Shown here piece after piece: positions 32,682 through 41,841 of a DNA stretch of 64,000 bases. The notes below the pieces were generated by a model. The model ran no database searches. It was not told where the DNA came from and saw nothing but the letters and a program-made list of their open reading frames with translations. The stretch comes from Pseudopedobacter sp037968815 (lineage in GTDB: Bacteria > Bacteroidota > Bacteroidia > Sphingobacteriales > Sphingobacteriaceae): the NCBI GenBank assembly GCA_037968815.1, contig JBBKWF010000008.1, positions 1 to 64,000 on the forward strand, written 5' to 3'. Numbering within the stretch: the stretch's first letter is position 1; each line of letters opens with the position of its first letter. A program made the position numbers and the translations under genes.

Positions 32682-33538
32682 TGGAGAATGTAGAGTCTAT
32701 TTCTTTACGTTTAAGGTACGAAGCATTTTCAAAATATGCGGCTGGCATTTCTAAATGTAAAGAAGTAGCTAGTTTAGCCGATGTTTTAGTAAAGTATATT
32801 AAATATTTAATGCCTTTTAATTTTGGAAGGGTTTTGATTTTTAAGGATCAATACTATTACGAGATACTATATAATAACCAAAAAACACAGGTCAATATCG
32901 GTGGAAATGCGATATTATGCGAGTTTGAGAAAACAGCTATTGATACGTTAATTCCTCAACTAAAGAACAAAAATGATATTGACTTTAACTCGCTAGAACA
33001 CACATTTAGAGATTTTGATTTGACAGCAGATAGTTTTGAGCAACTTTCTATTGTTCCATTAATCAATGTATCCACTTATTCGGCTTTATTCGGGTTTTCC
33101 TCTAAAAATTCTCAATTCATCTCACAAGTTGATAATCAGTTTGCAACCTTGATGTTGGATTTATTTTTAACAAAGTTTTCTGAAATTAAGCTATCTATTG
33201 ATACCCAAGTTCAAAGGGAAACTATAGAAAACAACTTTGAAATTATCAGTAATAAAAATCTGGAGATTGAACAGGTTTTAATCAATCAAGATAATTTAAT
33301 TAAAAAACGTACGGAGCAGTTAGAAGCGAGAAATAAAGTTTTAGAAGAGTATTCGTGGATTACCTCTCATGAAATTAGAAGGCCACTTGCCAATATTTTA
33401 GGATTAGTTGATTTAGCTTACCATGATTTGGAGGATAAGGAAAGCTTACGAACTTCAATCAAGCTTTTAAAAGATTCAGCTCTTGAGTTAGATCATGAGG
33501 TAAAGCGAGCAAATTTACTGCTTGCTGAAAGAACTTAA
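32681..33538 (+). CDS. Sensor protein with GAF-like and DHp (HisKA) domains but no ATPase domain
   Basis: 285 aa, cytosolic. Residues about 20-165 form a GAF-like sensory domain; 170-220 a coiled coil (NLIKKRTEQLEARNKVLEEY); 225-283 a histidine-kinase dimerisation helix pair with phospho-acceptor His230 in ITSHEIRRPLANILGL. The protein then ends at AERT with no N, G1 or G2 boxes, so it cannot bind ATP alone. It may be a phosphotransfer partner, or a truncated kinase. No remnant of a HATPase domain follows before the terminator. Translationally coupled to the AhpD-like gene. Confidence 0.75.
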   Translation: MENVESISLRLRYEAFSKYAAGISKCKEVASLADVLVKYIKYLMPFNFGRVLIFKDQYYYEILYNNQKTQVNIGGNAILCEFEKTAIDTLIPQLKNKNDIDFNSLEHTFRDFDLTADSFEQLSIVPLINVSTYSALFGFSSKNSQFISQVDNQFATLMLDLFLTKFSEIKLSIDTQVQRETIENNFEIISNKNLEIEQVLINQDNLIKKRTEQLEARNKVLEEYSWITSHEIRRPLANILGLVDLAYHDLEDKESLRTSIKLLKDSALELDHEVKRANLLLAERT

Positions 33539-33574
33539 AAAAAAGCCACTCAATATGAGTTATTGAATGGCTTT
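33537..33574 (-). terminator. Terminator of clpB (also between convergent genes)
   Basis: Stem 33542-33555 / 33561-33574 around loop TGAGT. On the minus strand the single irregular pair is a U-G wobble and the stem is followed by eight T, so it is a strong terminator for clpB. On the plus strand it has one mismatch and a weaker tail, but may also end the sensor gene. Confidence 0.88.
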
Positions 33575-33584
33575 ATAGTATGAT

Positions 33585-36191
33585 TTATGCTTGTTTATCT
33601 TTATCGTTCATGAAAACAAAGTTTTTATCAAGCACATCTAATTTGATTTTACTGTCTCTATCAACGGTTCCAGCTAAAATCTGTTTAGAAAGTTCGTTTA
33701 AAATCCGTTTCTGTACTACTCTTTTTAACGGACGAGCACCAAATTGTGGATCGTAACCTAATTCTGCTAACCAATCTAAAGCTTCGTCTGATGCTTCAAT
33801 GCTGATGCCTAATTCTGTTAGTGATTTCTGTAAATCCGCAAATTGTAAATTTACAATGTCTCTAATTTCATCTCGGTTTAAAGGAGTAAACATGATCACT
33901 TCATCAATCCGATTTAAAAATTCTGGGCGGATAGTTTTCTTCAATAATTCGAAAACCTCATTTTTGGTTTTAGCAATCACCTCTTCTCTGTTATCATCTG
34001 CCAATAAACTGAAATTTTCTTGAATCAAATGAGAGCCGATGTTGGAAGTCATAATAATGATGGTGTTTTTAAAATTCACCAGACGACCTTTATTATCAGT
34101 TAAACGGCCGTCATCTAAAACTTGTAATAAAATATTGAATACATCTGGATGTGCTTTTTCAATTTCATCCAATAAAATTACAGAATAAGGTTTGCGTCGA
34201 ACGGCTTCCGTTAACTGACCACCTTCATCATAACCTACATATCCCGGAGGCGCACCAATTAACCTGCTTACCGCGTGGCGTTCTTGATATTCACTCATGT
34301 CAATACGCACCATGCTGTGTTCATCATTAAATAAAAACTCAGCTAAGGCTTTTGCCAATTCTGTTTTACCAACACCTGTTGTTCCTAAGAAAATGAATGA
34401 ACCTAATGGTTTTCTTTGATCACTTAAACCCGCTCTTGACCTACGTATAGCGTCTGATAAAGCTTCTATGGCTTCATGTTGTCCGGCTACTCTTTTATGT
34501 AATTCAGTTTCTAAACTCAATAGTTTTTCCCGCTCACTGGCAACCAGTTTGTTTACTGGAATGCCTGTCCAACGCCCTACTACACCGGCAATATCTTCAG
34601 CAGTTACTTCTTCTTTCAACATTCGGCTGTCTGAGGTTTTACTATTCAATTCAGCTCTAAGTTTTTCTACTTCTTCTTGGGCTTCTTTAATTCTACCGTA
34701 ACGAATTTCAGCAACTTTACCATAATCTCCTGCTCTTTCCGCTTGGTCAGCTTCTAATTTTAAATCCTCTATTTTTTCAATTTTGGAATTTAAATTGTCT
34801 ACCAAATCCTTTTCACCTTGCCATTTTGCTTTTAGTTCATCACGTTCTGATGTTAAATCGGCAATTTCTTTTGATAAATCACCTACTTTACGCTCGTCTT
34901 TTTCACGTTTAATGGCTTCACGTTCAATTTCCAACTGCATAATTTTACGGTCAAGCTCGTCTACTACTTCCGGTACAGAATCCATTTCCATACGAAGTTT
35001 AGATGCTGCTTCATCCATTAAATCAATGGCTTTGTCTGGCAAAAACCTGTCGGCAATGTAGCGTTGAGAAAGTTCAACAGCAGCAATGATAGCTTCATCT
35101 TTTATACGCACCTTATGGTGAGTTTCGTAACGTTCTTTTAATCCACGTAAAATGGAAATCGCATCGGCAGTATCTGGTTCTTCAACCATTACTTTCTGGA
35201 ATCTACGTTCCAAAGCTTTGTCTTTTTCTAAATACTTTTGGTACTCGTTTAAGGTAGTTGCACCAATTGCTCTTAACTCGCCTCGAGCTAAAGCTGGTTT
35301 CAGGATATTTGCTGCATCCATAGCGCCTTCGCCACCTCCAGCACCTACTAAAGTGTGGATTTCATCAATGAATAGAATTAAATCACCATCACTATCAGCA
35401 ACTTCTTTTACTACAGCTTTTAAGCGTTCTTCAAACTCGCCTTTATATTTTGCACCAGCAATTAAGGCACCCATGTCTAAAGAATAAACTGTTTTAGACT
35501 TTAAGTTCTCTGGTACATCACCTTTAATAATTCGAAAAGCAATTCCTTCTGCAATAGCAGTTTTACCAACACCAGGTTCTCCAATTAAAATTGGGTTGTT
35601 TTTGGTACGTCGAGATAAAATTTGGATGACTCTTCGTATTTCTTCATCACGACCAATTACTGGGTCTAGTTTGCCGGATTCTGCATATTCATTTAAGTTA
35701 CGGGCATATTTATTTAAAGCATTATAAGTTGCTTCCGCGTTTTGATCCGTTACTTTTGCATCGCCACGTAAATCTTTAATGGCTTTTTTAAGGTCTTTCT
35801 CTGTTACGCCTTGATCTTTTAAAAGAGAAGAAGTTTTATCGCTAGCTGCTAAAATCCCTAAAAGAATATGCTCTACAGATACAAACTCATCTTTAAACTC
35901 TTTTAAATAGCTCTGTGCTTTTTGCAAAGCCGAATTTGCTGTTGAAGATAAGTAAACCTCTGTGCCGCTAACTTTTGGGTAGGTATTAATTTGTTCATCT
36001 AAGGATGTGTTCAGTCGGTTAATGTTAACATTCAGTTTTTTAAGAATATAACCGACTACATTTTCGTCAACAGATAATAAGCCTTTTAAAATATGGGCTG
36101 GTTCAATAGCCTGTTGTTGAAATCCTAGTGTAATCTCAGAAGCTTTTTGTACAGCTTCTTGCGCTTTGATGGTAAAATTGTTGAAATTCAT
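33585..36191 (-). CDS. clpB: ClpB, ATP-dependent disaggregase chaperone
   Basis: Cytoplasmic Hsp100 disaggregase that works with DnaK. 868 aa, complete: double Clp N-domain (about 1-150), first AAA+ with Walker A GEPGVGKT near 203-210 and Walker B FIDEIH, coiled-coil middle domain (about 405-525) that is diagnostic for ClpB, second AAA+ with GTTGVGKT near 605-612, LLDEIEKAHPD, and a C-terminal D2-small domain. Start has a consensus Shine-Dalgarno and a TAnnTTTG box upstream. Heat-shock control is likely but no CIRCE or sigma-32-type site was seen. Confidence 0.98.
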   Translation of the reverse strand: MNFNNFTIKAQEAVQKASEITLGFQQQAIEPAHILKGLLSVDENVVGYILKKLNVNINRLNTSLDEQINTYPKVSGTEVYLSSTANSALQKAQSYLKEFKDEFVSVEHILLGILAASDKTSSLLKDQGVTEKDLKKAIKDLRGDAKVTDQNAEATYNALNKYARNLNEYAESGKLDPVIGRDEEIRRVIQILSRRTKNNPILIGEPGVGKTAIAEGIAFRIIKGDVPENLKSKTVYSLDMGALIAGAKYKGEFEERLKAVVKEVADSDGDLILFIDEIHTLVGAGGGEGAMDAANILKPALARGELRAIGATTLNEYQKYLEKDKALERRFQKVMVEEPDTADAISILRGLKERYETHHKVRIKDEAIIAAVELSQRYIADRFLPDKAIDLMDEAASKLRMEMDSVPEVVDELDRKIMQLEIEREAIKREKDERKVGDLSKEIADLTSERDELKAKWQGEKDLVDNLNSKIEKIEDLKLEADQAERAGDYGKVAEIRYGRIKEAQEEVEKLRAELNSKTSDSRMLKEEVTAEDIAGVVGRWTGIPVNKLVASEREKLLSLETELHKRVAGQHEAIEALSDAIRRSRAGLSDQRKPLGSFIFLGTTGVGKTELAKALAEFLFNDEHSMVRIDMSEYQERHAVSRLIGAPPGYVGYDEGGQLTEAVRRKPYSVILLDEIEKAHPDVFNILLQVLDDGRLTDNKGRLVNFKNTIIIMTSNIGSHLIQENFSLLADDNREEVIAKTKNEVFELLKKTIRPEFLNRIDEVIMFTPLNRDEIRDIVNLQFADLQKSLTELGISIEASDEALDWLAELGYDPQFGARPLKRVVQKRILNELSKQILAGTVDRDSKIKLDVLDKNFVFMNDKDKQA

Positions 36192-36225
36192 AATTTTGTT
36201 CCTCCTATGAGATTAAACAAAAATA
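36189..36225 (-). promoter_or_regulatory. clpB promoter -7 box and strong ribosome-binding site
   Basis: Minus strand: TATTTTTG at 36225-36218 matches TAnnTTTG, and AGGAGG at 36206-36201 sits 9 bases before the ATG. A full Shine-Dalgarno is unusual in this AT-rich Bacteroidota-type sequence, where most starts here lack one, and suggests high translation of the chaperone. Confidence 0.7.
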
Positions 36226-36628
36226 CAACCAATTGGCGATTTAAATCTTGAAAGTGATATACGTCATAAATAGGCTGTTAGGGGTGACTTTTTGTCTTGT
36301 AGCTATGGGTTGTGTATGACGAAATTTCAGTACTTATTTCCTCAGTTAAAAAAGCAAATCATTTTTCTTCTTTGATACAGCTTTTATTTTGTGCTAAGGA
36401 GTGGGCGAAAAATGAATTTTAAACAATAATTTGGAAGTCTAGAGGCGCTAGTCTTTATCATTTAAATGCATTCCCGTTTTTGGAAGGGGCAATTGTTATC
36501 AACCGACTTTTTACTTGGTGAACAAAAACGTGATTGATAAATAGTAGAAGAACCTGTCTATAAAGGAAGAATGAAGATTAAGAACATTAGCGTTAATGAA
36601 ATACTGAATGTTCTTAATCTTAAATAAC
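36192..36628. other. Intergenic region between clpB and the SRPBCC gene
   Basis: Contains the clpB promoter at its left end and, at 36574-36588 / 36607-36621, a perfect 15-bp inverted repeat (AAGATTAAGAACATT arms, 18-base loop), just downstream of the SRPBCC gene stop on the minus strand. This hairpin lacks a T-run. Between these I see nothing recognisable. Confidence 0.6.
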
Positions 36629-37024
36629 TTATGCGAACGCTTTTTGTAGGGAAGCAGTTTGATGATCTACTAATTTCTGCAATGGGCCACTGGCCATCAT
36701 TTTCATCATCATATTCAATTCTGCTGATACCACTAGTTTTGCAGTAGTACCCGCTCCATCATCAGTAACCAGCCATTTCATGTCTAAAGCAAAAGGAGCT
36801 TCCTCTGCCGGAACGATGAAAACCTCTGCGTTTTCTACACGAGAACTTACTTTTAAAGCCAGTTTTGCCATGTTTTGTATGGTGAATTTGGCTTCGTCAG
36901 TAGTACTGCTCCAGTTGTAAATGTTTTCTGGCATCAGTTGTTGATGATTGTTTAAATCGCTTAAAAAAGCATAAACTTCATTTATTGGTTTTGCAATACT
37001 TACACTACTCTCAAAAATTGTCAT
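36629..37024 (-). CDS. SRPBCC-family (START-like) small protein
   Basis: 131-aa single-domain helix-grip protein: N-terminal FESSVSIAKPINEVYAFLSDLNNHQQLMPE is the typical opening of SRPBCC/polyketide-cyclase-like proteins (hydrophobic ligand binding), and the C-terminal helix is SGPLQKLVDHQTASLQKAF. Met-rich stretch NMMMKMMASG precedes it. The ligand is unknown. It follows pyrE by 15 bases on the same strand and is probably co-transcribed. Confidence 0.8.
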   Translation of the reverse strand: MTIFESSVSIAKPINEVYAFLSDLNNHQQLMPENIYNWSSTTDEAKFTIQNMAKLALKVSSRVENAEVFIVPAEEAPFALDMKWLVTDDGAGTTAKLVVSAELNMMMKMMASGPLQKLVDHQTASLQKAFA

Positions 37025-37039
37025 ACTGTTATGTTTTGT

Positions 37040-37681
37040 TTATTGACCCCAAACGGATGGATCTTTTCTCCAGTTGTTTAATAAGTCAATATCGTTTTTC
37101 TGAATAAAGTGATGTTCAGCAGCATAATCAATTAATGCGCTGTAATTTGATAAGGTTGTAAACCTGCATTTTGCTTCTGCAAAGTTTTCTGTAGCGATAT
37201 CAAATCCGTAAGAAAAAATAGCTACTAAACCAGCTACCTCATAACCAGCTTCGCGTAAAGCGTGGATAGCTTGAATGCTACTTTTACCGGTAGAAACTAA
37301 ATCTTCTACCACAACAACACGTTGCCCTGGGTTGATTTCGCCTTCAATTAAGCTCTGAGTACCGTGTTCTTTGGCTTTAGATCTAACGTAAATAAATGGA
37401 AGACCTAATTCCTGTGCTACTAAAGCACCTTGTGGTATTCCAGCAGTTGCTACACCGGCAACTACACTGCAAGATCCGTATTCTTCTTGTATCAGTTCAG
37501 ATAATTTCTGTCTGATATAGGTTCTGATAGACGGATGAGAAAGTGTAATGCGATTATCGCAATAAATAGGGGATTTCCAGCCTGAAGCCCAAGTAAAAGG
37601 GGTGTTAGGCTGTAATTTAACTGCTTTAATTTGCAACAAAAACTCTGCAATTTTCTGTTCAATCTCACTTTTGTTGTACAT
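37040..37681 (-). CDS. pyrE: Orotate phosphoribosyltransferase PyrE
   Basis: Converts orotate and PRPP to OMP in pyrimidine synthesis. 213 aa with the PRPP-binding motif RVVVVEDLVSTGKSS near 113-127, IYCDNRITLSHP and the catalytic flexible loop KAKEHGTQSLIEG. I use the ATG at 37681 (MYNKSEIE): an upstream in-frame ATG at 37696 would place the codons MYFCA on top of TATTTTTGC, a -7 box, so the mRNA probably starts after it and may be almost leaderless. Confidence 0.96.
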   Translation of the reverse strand: MYNKSEIEQKIAEFLLQIKAVKLQPNTPFTWASGWKSPIYCDNRITLSHPSIRTYIRQKLSELIQEEYGSCSVVAGVATAGIPQGALVAQELGLPFIYVRSKAKEHGTQSLIEGEINPGQRVVVVEDLVSTGKSSIQAIHALREAGYEVAGLVAIFSYGFDIATENFAEAKCRFTTLSNYSALIDYAAEHHFIQKNDIDLLNNWRKDPSVWGQ

Positions 37682-37684
37682 AGC

Positions 37685-37694
37685 GCAAAAATAC
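37685..37694 (-). promoter_or_regulatory. pyrE -7 promoter box
   Basis: Minus strand TATTTTTG (TAnnTTTG consensus) ending a few bases before the ATG at 37681, implying transcription starts at or next to the start codon. A clear -33 TTG at 19-21 bases upstream was not found. Confidence 0.55.
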
Positions 37695-37696
37695 AA

Positions 37697-38038
37697 TATT
37701 ATTAAATAATATATTAGACATCAGTTTAAAAGGTTTTATTATTGATGCATAAAAATCCAGAAAAAGCATTTAGCTTAATTTTCTGTGGCGCAAAGAAACA
37801 CATTTACGAGGGCTCAAACAATCTTTTTTTTCAAAGTCTTAATAATCAATTTTTTAAAAATATAATTTTAAATGAGCTAGTCAAATGAGCTTGTTTGCAT
37901 TTTAATGGAGGGCTTTCTTAAAACCTTTGAGCAAAACACCCTATTTAGAGGTTAACTAGTCAATCTTAAAAAAAAGATCAGTCAAAACGAAGGGTTTTCA
38001 AGCTAAGCTCGTATAAGTAGGTATAAAATATAAAAAAT
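37697..38038. other. Intergenic region between pyrE and the YHYH lipoprotein
   Basis: 342 bases of AT-rich sequence holding the divergent promoters of both genes. No hairpin, repeat or small gene that I can support. Confidence 0.5.
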
Positions 38039-38812
38039 ATGAACCTATTTAATTTAATGAGCCTATCTGGTTTAGCGCTAATCACTGTTTTTACTGCCGG
38101 CTGTAAAAAAGACTCCGAAAGCGATACTAGTACTTCTGGTACAGAAACAAAAGGAAATATAGCCATCACAACTATTGTTAGTGCAAAATACAAGTCAGCG
38201 GTAACCATATCAACTAGCGGCGATTACATTACACTGAAATCTAAAGGAGTGCCAGATCATGTTTCACCTTATTGGCCTACTTCAAGTAGTCTGTATGAGG
38301 CTCAATTTAGCGGACAAAATGTAAATCCGGGAAACATTGGTGAACAAAACTTCTCAATGACTATTCCTACAAATCCAGCAGAAGCCAGCTCTAAAGAAGC
38401 TACTTCTTTAGGTCCAATAGGTATGGCGCTAAATGGGGTGGCAATTTATAATGATAGAGAAGGGGGTAATGTACCTGTAGATGCAGGGACACTTTTATCT
38501 TTTGATAGAGCTGGAGCACACAACGGTCCAGGGAACTTATACCATTATCATTTTACTGGAGATTTTACAGGTAATGATGATAATAACTTAATTGGTTTTT
38601 TAAGAGATGGTTACCCGATTTATGCTCGTAAAGATTCAGACGGTACATATCCATCAGATTTGGATAGCAATGGCGGTCATGTTAAAGCAACGTTAGAATT
38701 TCCTGAAGGAATTTATCACTATCATGCTTCTAATTCTGCCTATATGAGTTCAAGATTTTATGTTTTAAAAGCAGGGAGTTACTATGGTACAAAAGGCACA
38801 TTTACTTTTTAA
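38039..38812 (+). CDS. YHYH-domain lipoprotein
   Basis: 257-aa secreted protein with lipobox (TAGC, Cys21) and Ser/Thr-rich linker, then a YHYH domain: GPIGMALNGVAIYNDREG, NLYHYHF near 164-170, FLRDGYPIYARKD, and FPEGIYHYHA followed by MSSRFYVLK. The repeated YHYH sequences suggest a metal or calcium-binding site. The family is found beside copper proteins and multi-copper oxidases, but its function is not established. It overlaps the next gene by 29 bases; a SCO1 gene follows, pointing to copper or thiol handling at the envelope. Confidence 0.82.
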   Translation: MNLFNLMSLSGLALITVFTAGCKKDSESDTSTSGTETKGNIAITTIVSAKYKSAVTISTSGDYITLKSKGVPDHVSPYWPTSSSLYEAQFSGQNVNPGNIGEQNFSMTIPTNPAEASSKEATSLGPIGMALNGVAIYNDREGGNVPVDAGTLLSFDRAGAHNGPGNLYHYHFTGDFTGNDDNNLIGFLRDGYPIYARKDSDGTYPSDLDSNGGHVKATLEFPEGIYHYHASNSAYMSSRFYVLKAGSYYGTKGTFTF

Positions 38813-39422
38813 ATACGCTGGTATTTTTTGTCTCCTGCTTGTTTTTACTTGTTGCCAACAAACAAATAATAAGAAAAATGGAGCAATTAAAAGTTCCATT
38901 TTTCTTATTAAGGACACTGTGCCTACAGATACAATTTTACTGACCACAGAAAACTTAAAGCTAGTAAACGGTGTGTTTTATTTAGGGGGTAAGGTTTATT
39001 CTGGCTATTTAAAAGAAACTTATGCCATTAATAAGGTAAAGGGTGTATACGGTTTCTTTAAAGGAATGCAACACGGTAAGTCAATCAGCTTTTATAGCAA
39101 TGGCGTTTTGCGTGATGTGAGAATGTATCAACAAAATAAAAGCTTTGGCAAGCATACCGGATATTGGGAAAATGGAAACAAAAAGTTTGAATACCATTAC
39201 TTAAACGATAAAAGAGAGGGCAGTAGTAAGCAGTGGTACGAAAACGGTGAAGCTTATGCTTTTTTAAACTATAAAGATGATCGGGAAGATGGGATGCAGA
39301 AAGCTTGGCGCCAAAATGGGAAACCTTATATTAATTATGAGGTGAAGGATGGTTTTAGGTATGGTTTGCAAAAATCTAACCTCTGTTACACTTTGGTGGA
39401 TGAAAAGTTGAAAAATAAATAA
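38784..39422 (+). CDS. MORN-like (YwqK-type) repeat lipoprotein
   Basis: 212 aa. Signal peptide with lipobox VFTCC near residue 23, then a string of MORN-like / YwqK repeats (GYWENGNKKFEYHYLNDKRE, KQWYENGEAY, AWRQNGKPYINYEVKDG). Such repeats form flat beta-sheets used in binding or scaffolding. The start lies inside the preceding gene and the stop overlaps the next ATG, so three genes are translationally coupled. Although YwqK names a toxin-antitoxin partner in Bacillus, no toxin is nearby, so antitoxin function is not supported. Confidence 0.75.
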   Translation: MVQKAHLLFKYAGIFCLLLVFTCCQQTNNKKNGAIKSSIFLIKDTVPTDTILLTTENLKLVNGVFYLGGKVYSGYLKETYAINKVKGVYGFFKGMQHGKSISFYSNGVLRDVRMYQQNKSFGKHTGYWENGNKKFEYHYLNDKREGSSKQWYENGEAYAFLNYKDDREDGMQKAWRQNGKPYINYEVKDGFRYGLQKSNLCYTLVDEKLKNK

Positions 39423-40045
39423 TGAAAAATATACTGATACTATCGATGTGTTTCTTCCTTTTTGCTTGCGAACAAAAAGAAACTAGGAAACTACCTTATT
39501 ATAATTCGCCAGAGTTTACGCCAAGGTGGGATGTTTCTAACGCGGATACTTTTCATAAAATAAGAGATTTTAACCTTATAGATCAAGAAGGGAATCCTTT
39601 TACAGAGAAAGATCTAGAAGGTAAGATTTATATCGCTGATTTTTTCTTTACCACTTGCCCGGGTATTTGCCCTAAAATGGCAGTGAGTATGCAAGCATTA
39701 CAAAAAGAATTTGCTGATGAAGATGATGTTTTATTGATATCACATTCTGTAACACCCAAACAGGATAGTGTACCTGTACTTAAAGCTTACGCCAAGAAAA
39801 AACACGCGGATTACAAGAAGTGGAAATTACTTACTGGAGAAAAGGAAGAAATTTATGACTTAGGGAGGAAGTATTATTTTGTGGAAGAGGACTTGGGGGT
39901 AAATAAAGATATTAGCATTTTCTTGCATACGGAGAACTTTGTTTTGATAGATAAACACCGTCATATAAGAGGAATCTACAATAGTTTAGATAAAAACAGT
40001 ATGGAGGCTTTAATCAATGATGTTAAGGTTTTGAATGAAGAGTAA
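39422..40045 (+). CDS. SCO1/SenC/PrrC-family copper chaperone-like protein
   Basis: 207-aa periplasmic lipoprotein (lipobox LFAC, Cys16) with a thioredoxin-like fold: FTTCPGICPKM gives the copper/thiol motif CxxxC (Cys79, Cys83), and a downstream His in ISIFLHTENF is the usual third ligand. SCO proteins deliver Cu to the CuA site of cytochrome oxidase or act as thiol reductases. Third gene of the YHYH/MORN/SCO operon. Confidence 0.88.
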   Translation: MKNILILSMCFFLFACEQKETRKLPYYNSPEFTPRWDVSNADTFHKIRDFNLIDQEGNPFTEKDLEGKIYIADFFFTTCPGICPKMAVSMQALQKEFADEDDVLLISHSVTPKQDSVPVLKAYAKKKHADYKKWKLLTGEKEEIYDLGRKYYFVEEDLGVNKDISIFLHTENFVLIDKHRHIRGIYNSLDKNSMEALINDVKVLNEE

Positions 40046-40260
40046 TCTTTGTTAAAAACGAAATGCCAACTTGATACTATAACTTTTCCATCATTGAAAA
40101 ATTGACTTTGTCATATTTCTTTAACCACAAATATTTTGTTTTGGATTAGTGTTTTTATGATGTTTTTTGCGTTAAAACTGTATGTTTGTACTTGTTTTTT
40201 AATGGAGAGTTTGCTTAATTAAAGAACTTTAAAAACTACTCATCAATAAAATATAAACAA

Positions 40261-40866
40261 TTGGCAAAGCTTAAAAGTTACCATATCTACATCAACAAGA
40301 AGTCTCTTGTAATTACTTCTAAAGTTTCTGATAATATTTCTGATTATCAGTTGATTGATGTTGAGTCATTTGAATTTGAGAAGTTTTATCATGCTTTAGC
40401 AAAAAATCCAAAACCATTATTTGTGATGCTTGTTAATGATCCAAAAAAGATTTTTAAAAGTATTAAAAATAAAATGAGAGTGATTGAGGCTGCGGGTGGC
40501 TTGGTGCAAAACGAATATGGAAAATATCTTTTTATACACCGCCAGTGCAGATGGGATTTACCCAAGGGAAAGCTTGAACCAAAAGAAAAAAAGAAAGATG
40601 CTGCAGTTCGTGAAGTAGAAGAGGAGTGTGGCTTAAAGGTTAGCAAGCTGAAAGAAAAAATAGCTAAAACATACCACGTTTATGAGATTAAGGGCAAGCC
40701 AGTTTTAAAAATTTCTCATTGGTACGCAATGGATGCTAAGGGTAACCAAAAGTTAATTCCTCAGACTGAAGAAGGTATAACAGAAGTGAAATGGTTCGCA
40801 AAAGCAGACTTTAGTATTATTAGGGCAAATACTTTTGGTAATATTTTAGATGTAATTAGCTTTTAG
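40261..40866 (+). CDS. NUDIX hydrolase
   Basis: 201-aa cytoplasmic protein with an N-terminal extension of about 75 residues and a NUDIX fold: GGLVQNEYGKYLFIHR, then the Nudix box GKLEPKEKKKDAAVREVEEECGL (about 100-122; REVxEE and final Gly-Leu intact). It hydrolyses nucleoside diphosphate-linked compounds; substrate unknown. The frame has a TTG start (MAKLKSYHIY) with no in-frame ATG upstream before non-coding sequence, and internal ATGs would cut the domain, so TTG is accepted. Confidence 0.9.
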   Translation: MAKLKSYHIYINKKSLVITSKVSDNISDYQLIDVESFEFEKFYHALAKNPKPLFVMLVNDPKKIFKSIKNKMRVIEAAGGLVQNEYGKYLFIHRQCRWDLPKGKLEPKEKKKDAAVREVEEECGLKVSKLKEKIAKTYHVYEIKGKPVLKISHWYAMDAKGNQKLIPQTEEGITEVKWFAKADFSIIRANTFGNILDVISF

Positions 40867-40879
40867 GAAAAAAACATCT

Positions 40880-41725
40880 TTATAGATATGAAATCGCTTG
40901 TTTACTTTGGTAGTCTGGCTTAAAAGGAGTGAAATCCTCTTCTACTAGCTGGCAGTTTACGGTACTTGCAATAAAGTTTACATCACCAAATATATTGGCT
41001 ACTGCTGCATCAGCGGCGTCTCTTCCGTGTGCAATTTTAACCATTCCGTTAAGTGGAGCTAGCCTTGTAGCGTCGAAAAGCATCCATTTACCGTTAATAT
41101 AAGCTTCAAAACAAGCGTGAAAATCTTGAGGGAATAACTGGTAAGCATAACCGGTGAAATACCTGGCAGGTATGGATAAAGCCCTGCAAAGCGCTATTCC
41201 TAAATGAGCAAAATCTCTACAAACGCCGGCTTGTTCTGTAACTGTATCATAAGCGGATGTTTCCGAATTTGTTGAACCACTTAAATACTCAACATTTAGG
41301 TAAATCCAGTGTGTTAAAGCCATTACTTTTTCAAAATCGTTTGCCTTATAGCCAAATTTGTTATTTGCTAACCTATATAATTTATCCGACTGGCAATACC
41401 TGCTGGGGTGTAAGTATTTTAGTAACTCTGGGCTTAATTTAAAGAGGTTAAGATTAGCAACTCTTTTAATATCTATCAACTCAAATTTATTATCTACAAC
41501 AGCATGGTAATTAATGTCTAAATTTTGATTAGGGACTACTTTTAAGTTTGTTAATCGATTTCTGGTGGAGAGCTCTTTATACTCTTTAATTTTAATATCT
41601 GTAGAGGTAGTAAAAGTTTCTTTTAATACTTTCTGACTACTACTTTTTAAAGCTTTAATGTTCAATATAATACTCCCGTCAGAAAATGTCTGATATTTTA
41701 ACGTTGCACTGACTTCAAATTTCAT
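40880..41725 (-). CDS. Transglutaminase-like domain protein
   Basis: 281 aa, no signal peptide. N-terminal beta domain (about 1-95) followed by a transglutaminase-like fold with the Cys-His-Asp triad: Cys169 (QAGVCRDFAH), His203 (DFHACFEAYI) and Asp218 (MLFDAT). RALSIPARYFTGYAY is the typical sequence after the Cys helix. Bacterial members are mostly peptidases or amidases; substrate unknown. Often found with circularly permuted ATP-grasp genes, not seen here. Confidence 0.88.
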   Translation of the reverse strand: MKFEVSATLKYQTFSDGSIILNIKALKSSSQKVLKETFTTSTDIKIKEYKELSTRNRLTNLKVVPNQNLDINYHAVVDNKFELIDIKRVANLNLFKLSPELLKYLHPSRYCQSDKLYRLANNKFGYKANDFEKVMALTHWIYLNVEYLSGSTNSETSAYDTVTEQAGVCRDFAHLGIALCRALSIPARYFTGYAYQLFPQDFHACFEAYINGKWMLFDATRLAPLNGMVKIAHGRDAADAAVANIFGDVNFIASTVNCQLVEEDFTPFKPDYQSKQAISYL

Positions 41726-41841
41726 TATATGGTTGATTTTTTAATGGTTTCATACAAAACAGAAGCCAATTAAAGGTTTGGGATTGCAATTAGTAGTTTT
41801 ACTCAATTTGTAATTGAGTACTTACATTTACAAAGATGCTG

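Noticed and set aside
33799..35487. Several open frames of 74-111 codons antisense to clpB
   Set aside because: They overlap the fully conserved clpB frame and their translations are Ser/Lys/Leu-rich without domains; normal shadows of a long gene.
38784..39422. YwqK naming as an antitoxin
   Set aside because: No toxin gene is adjacent and the protein is an exported lipoprotein, which does not fit a cytosolic antitoxin.
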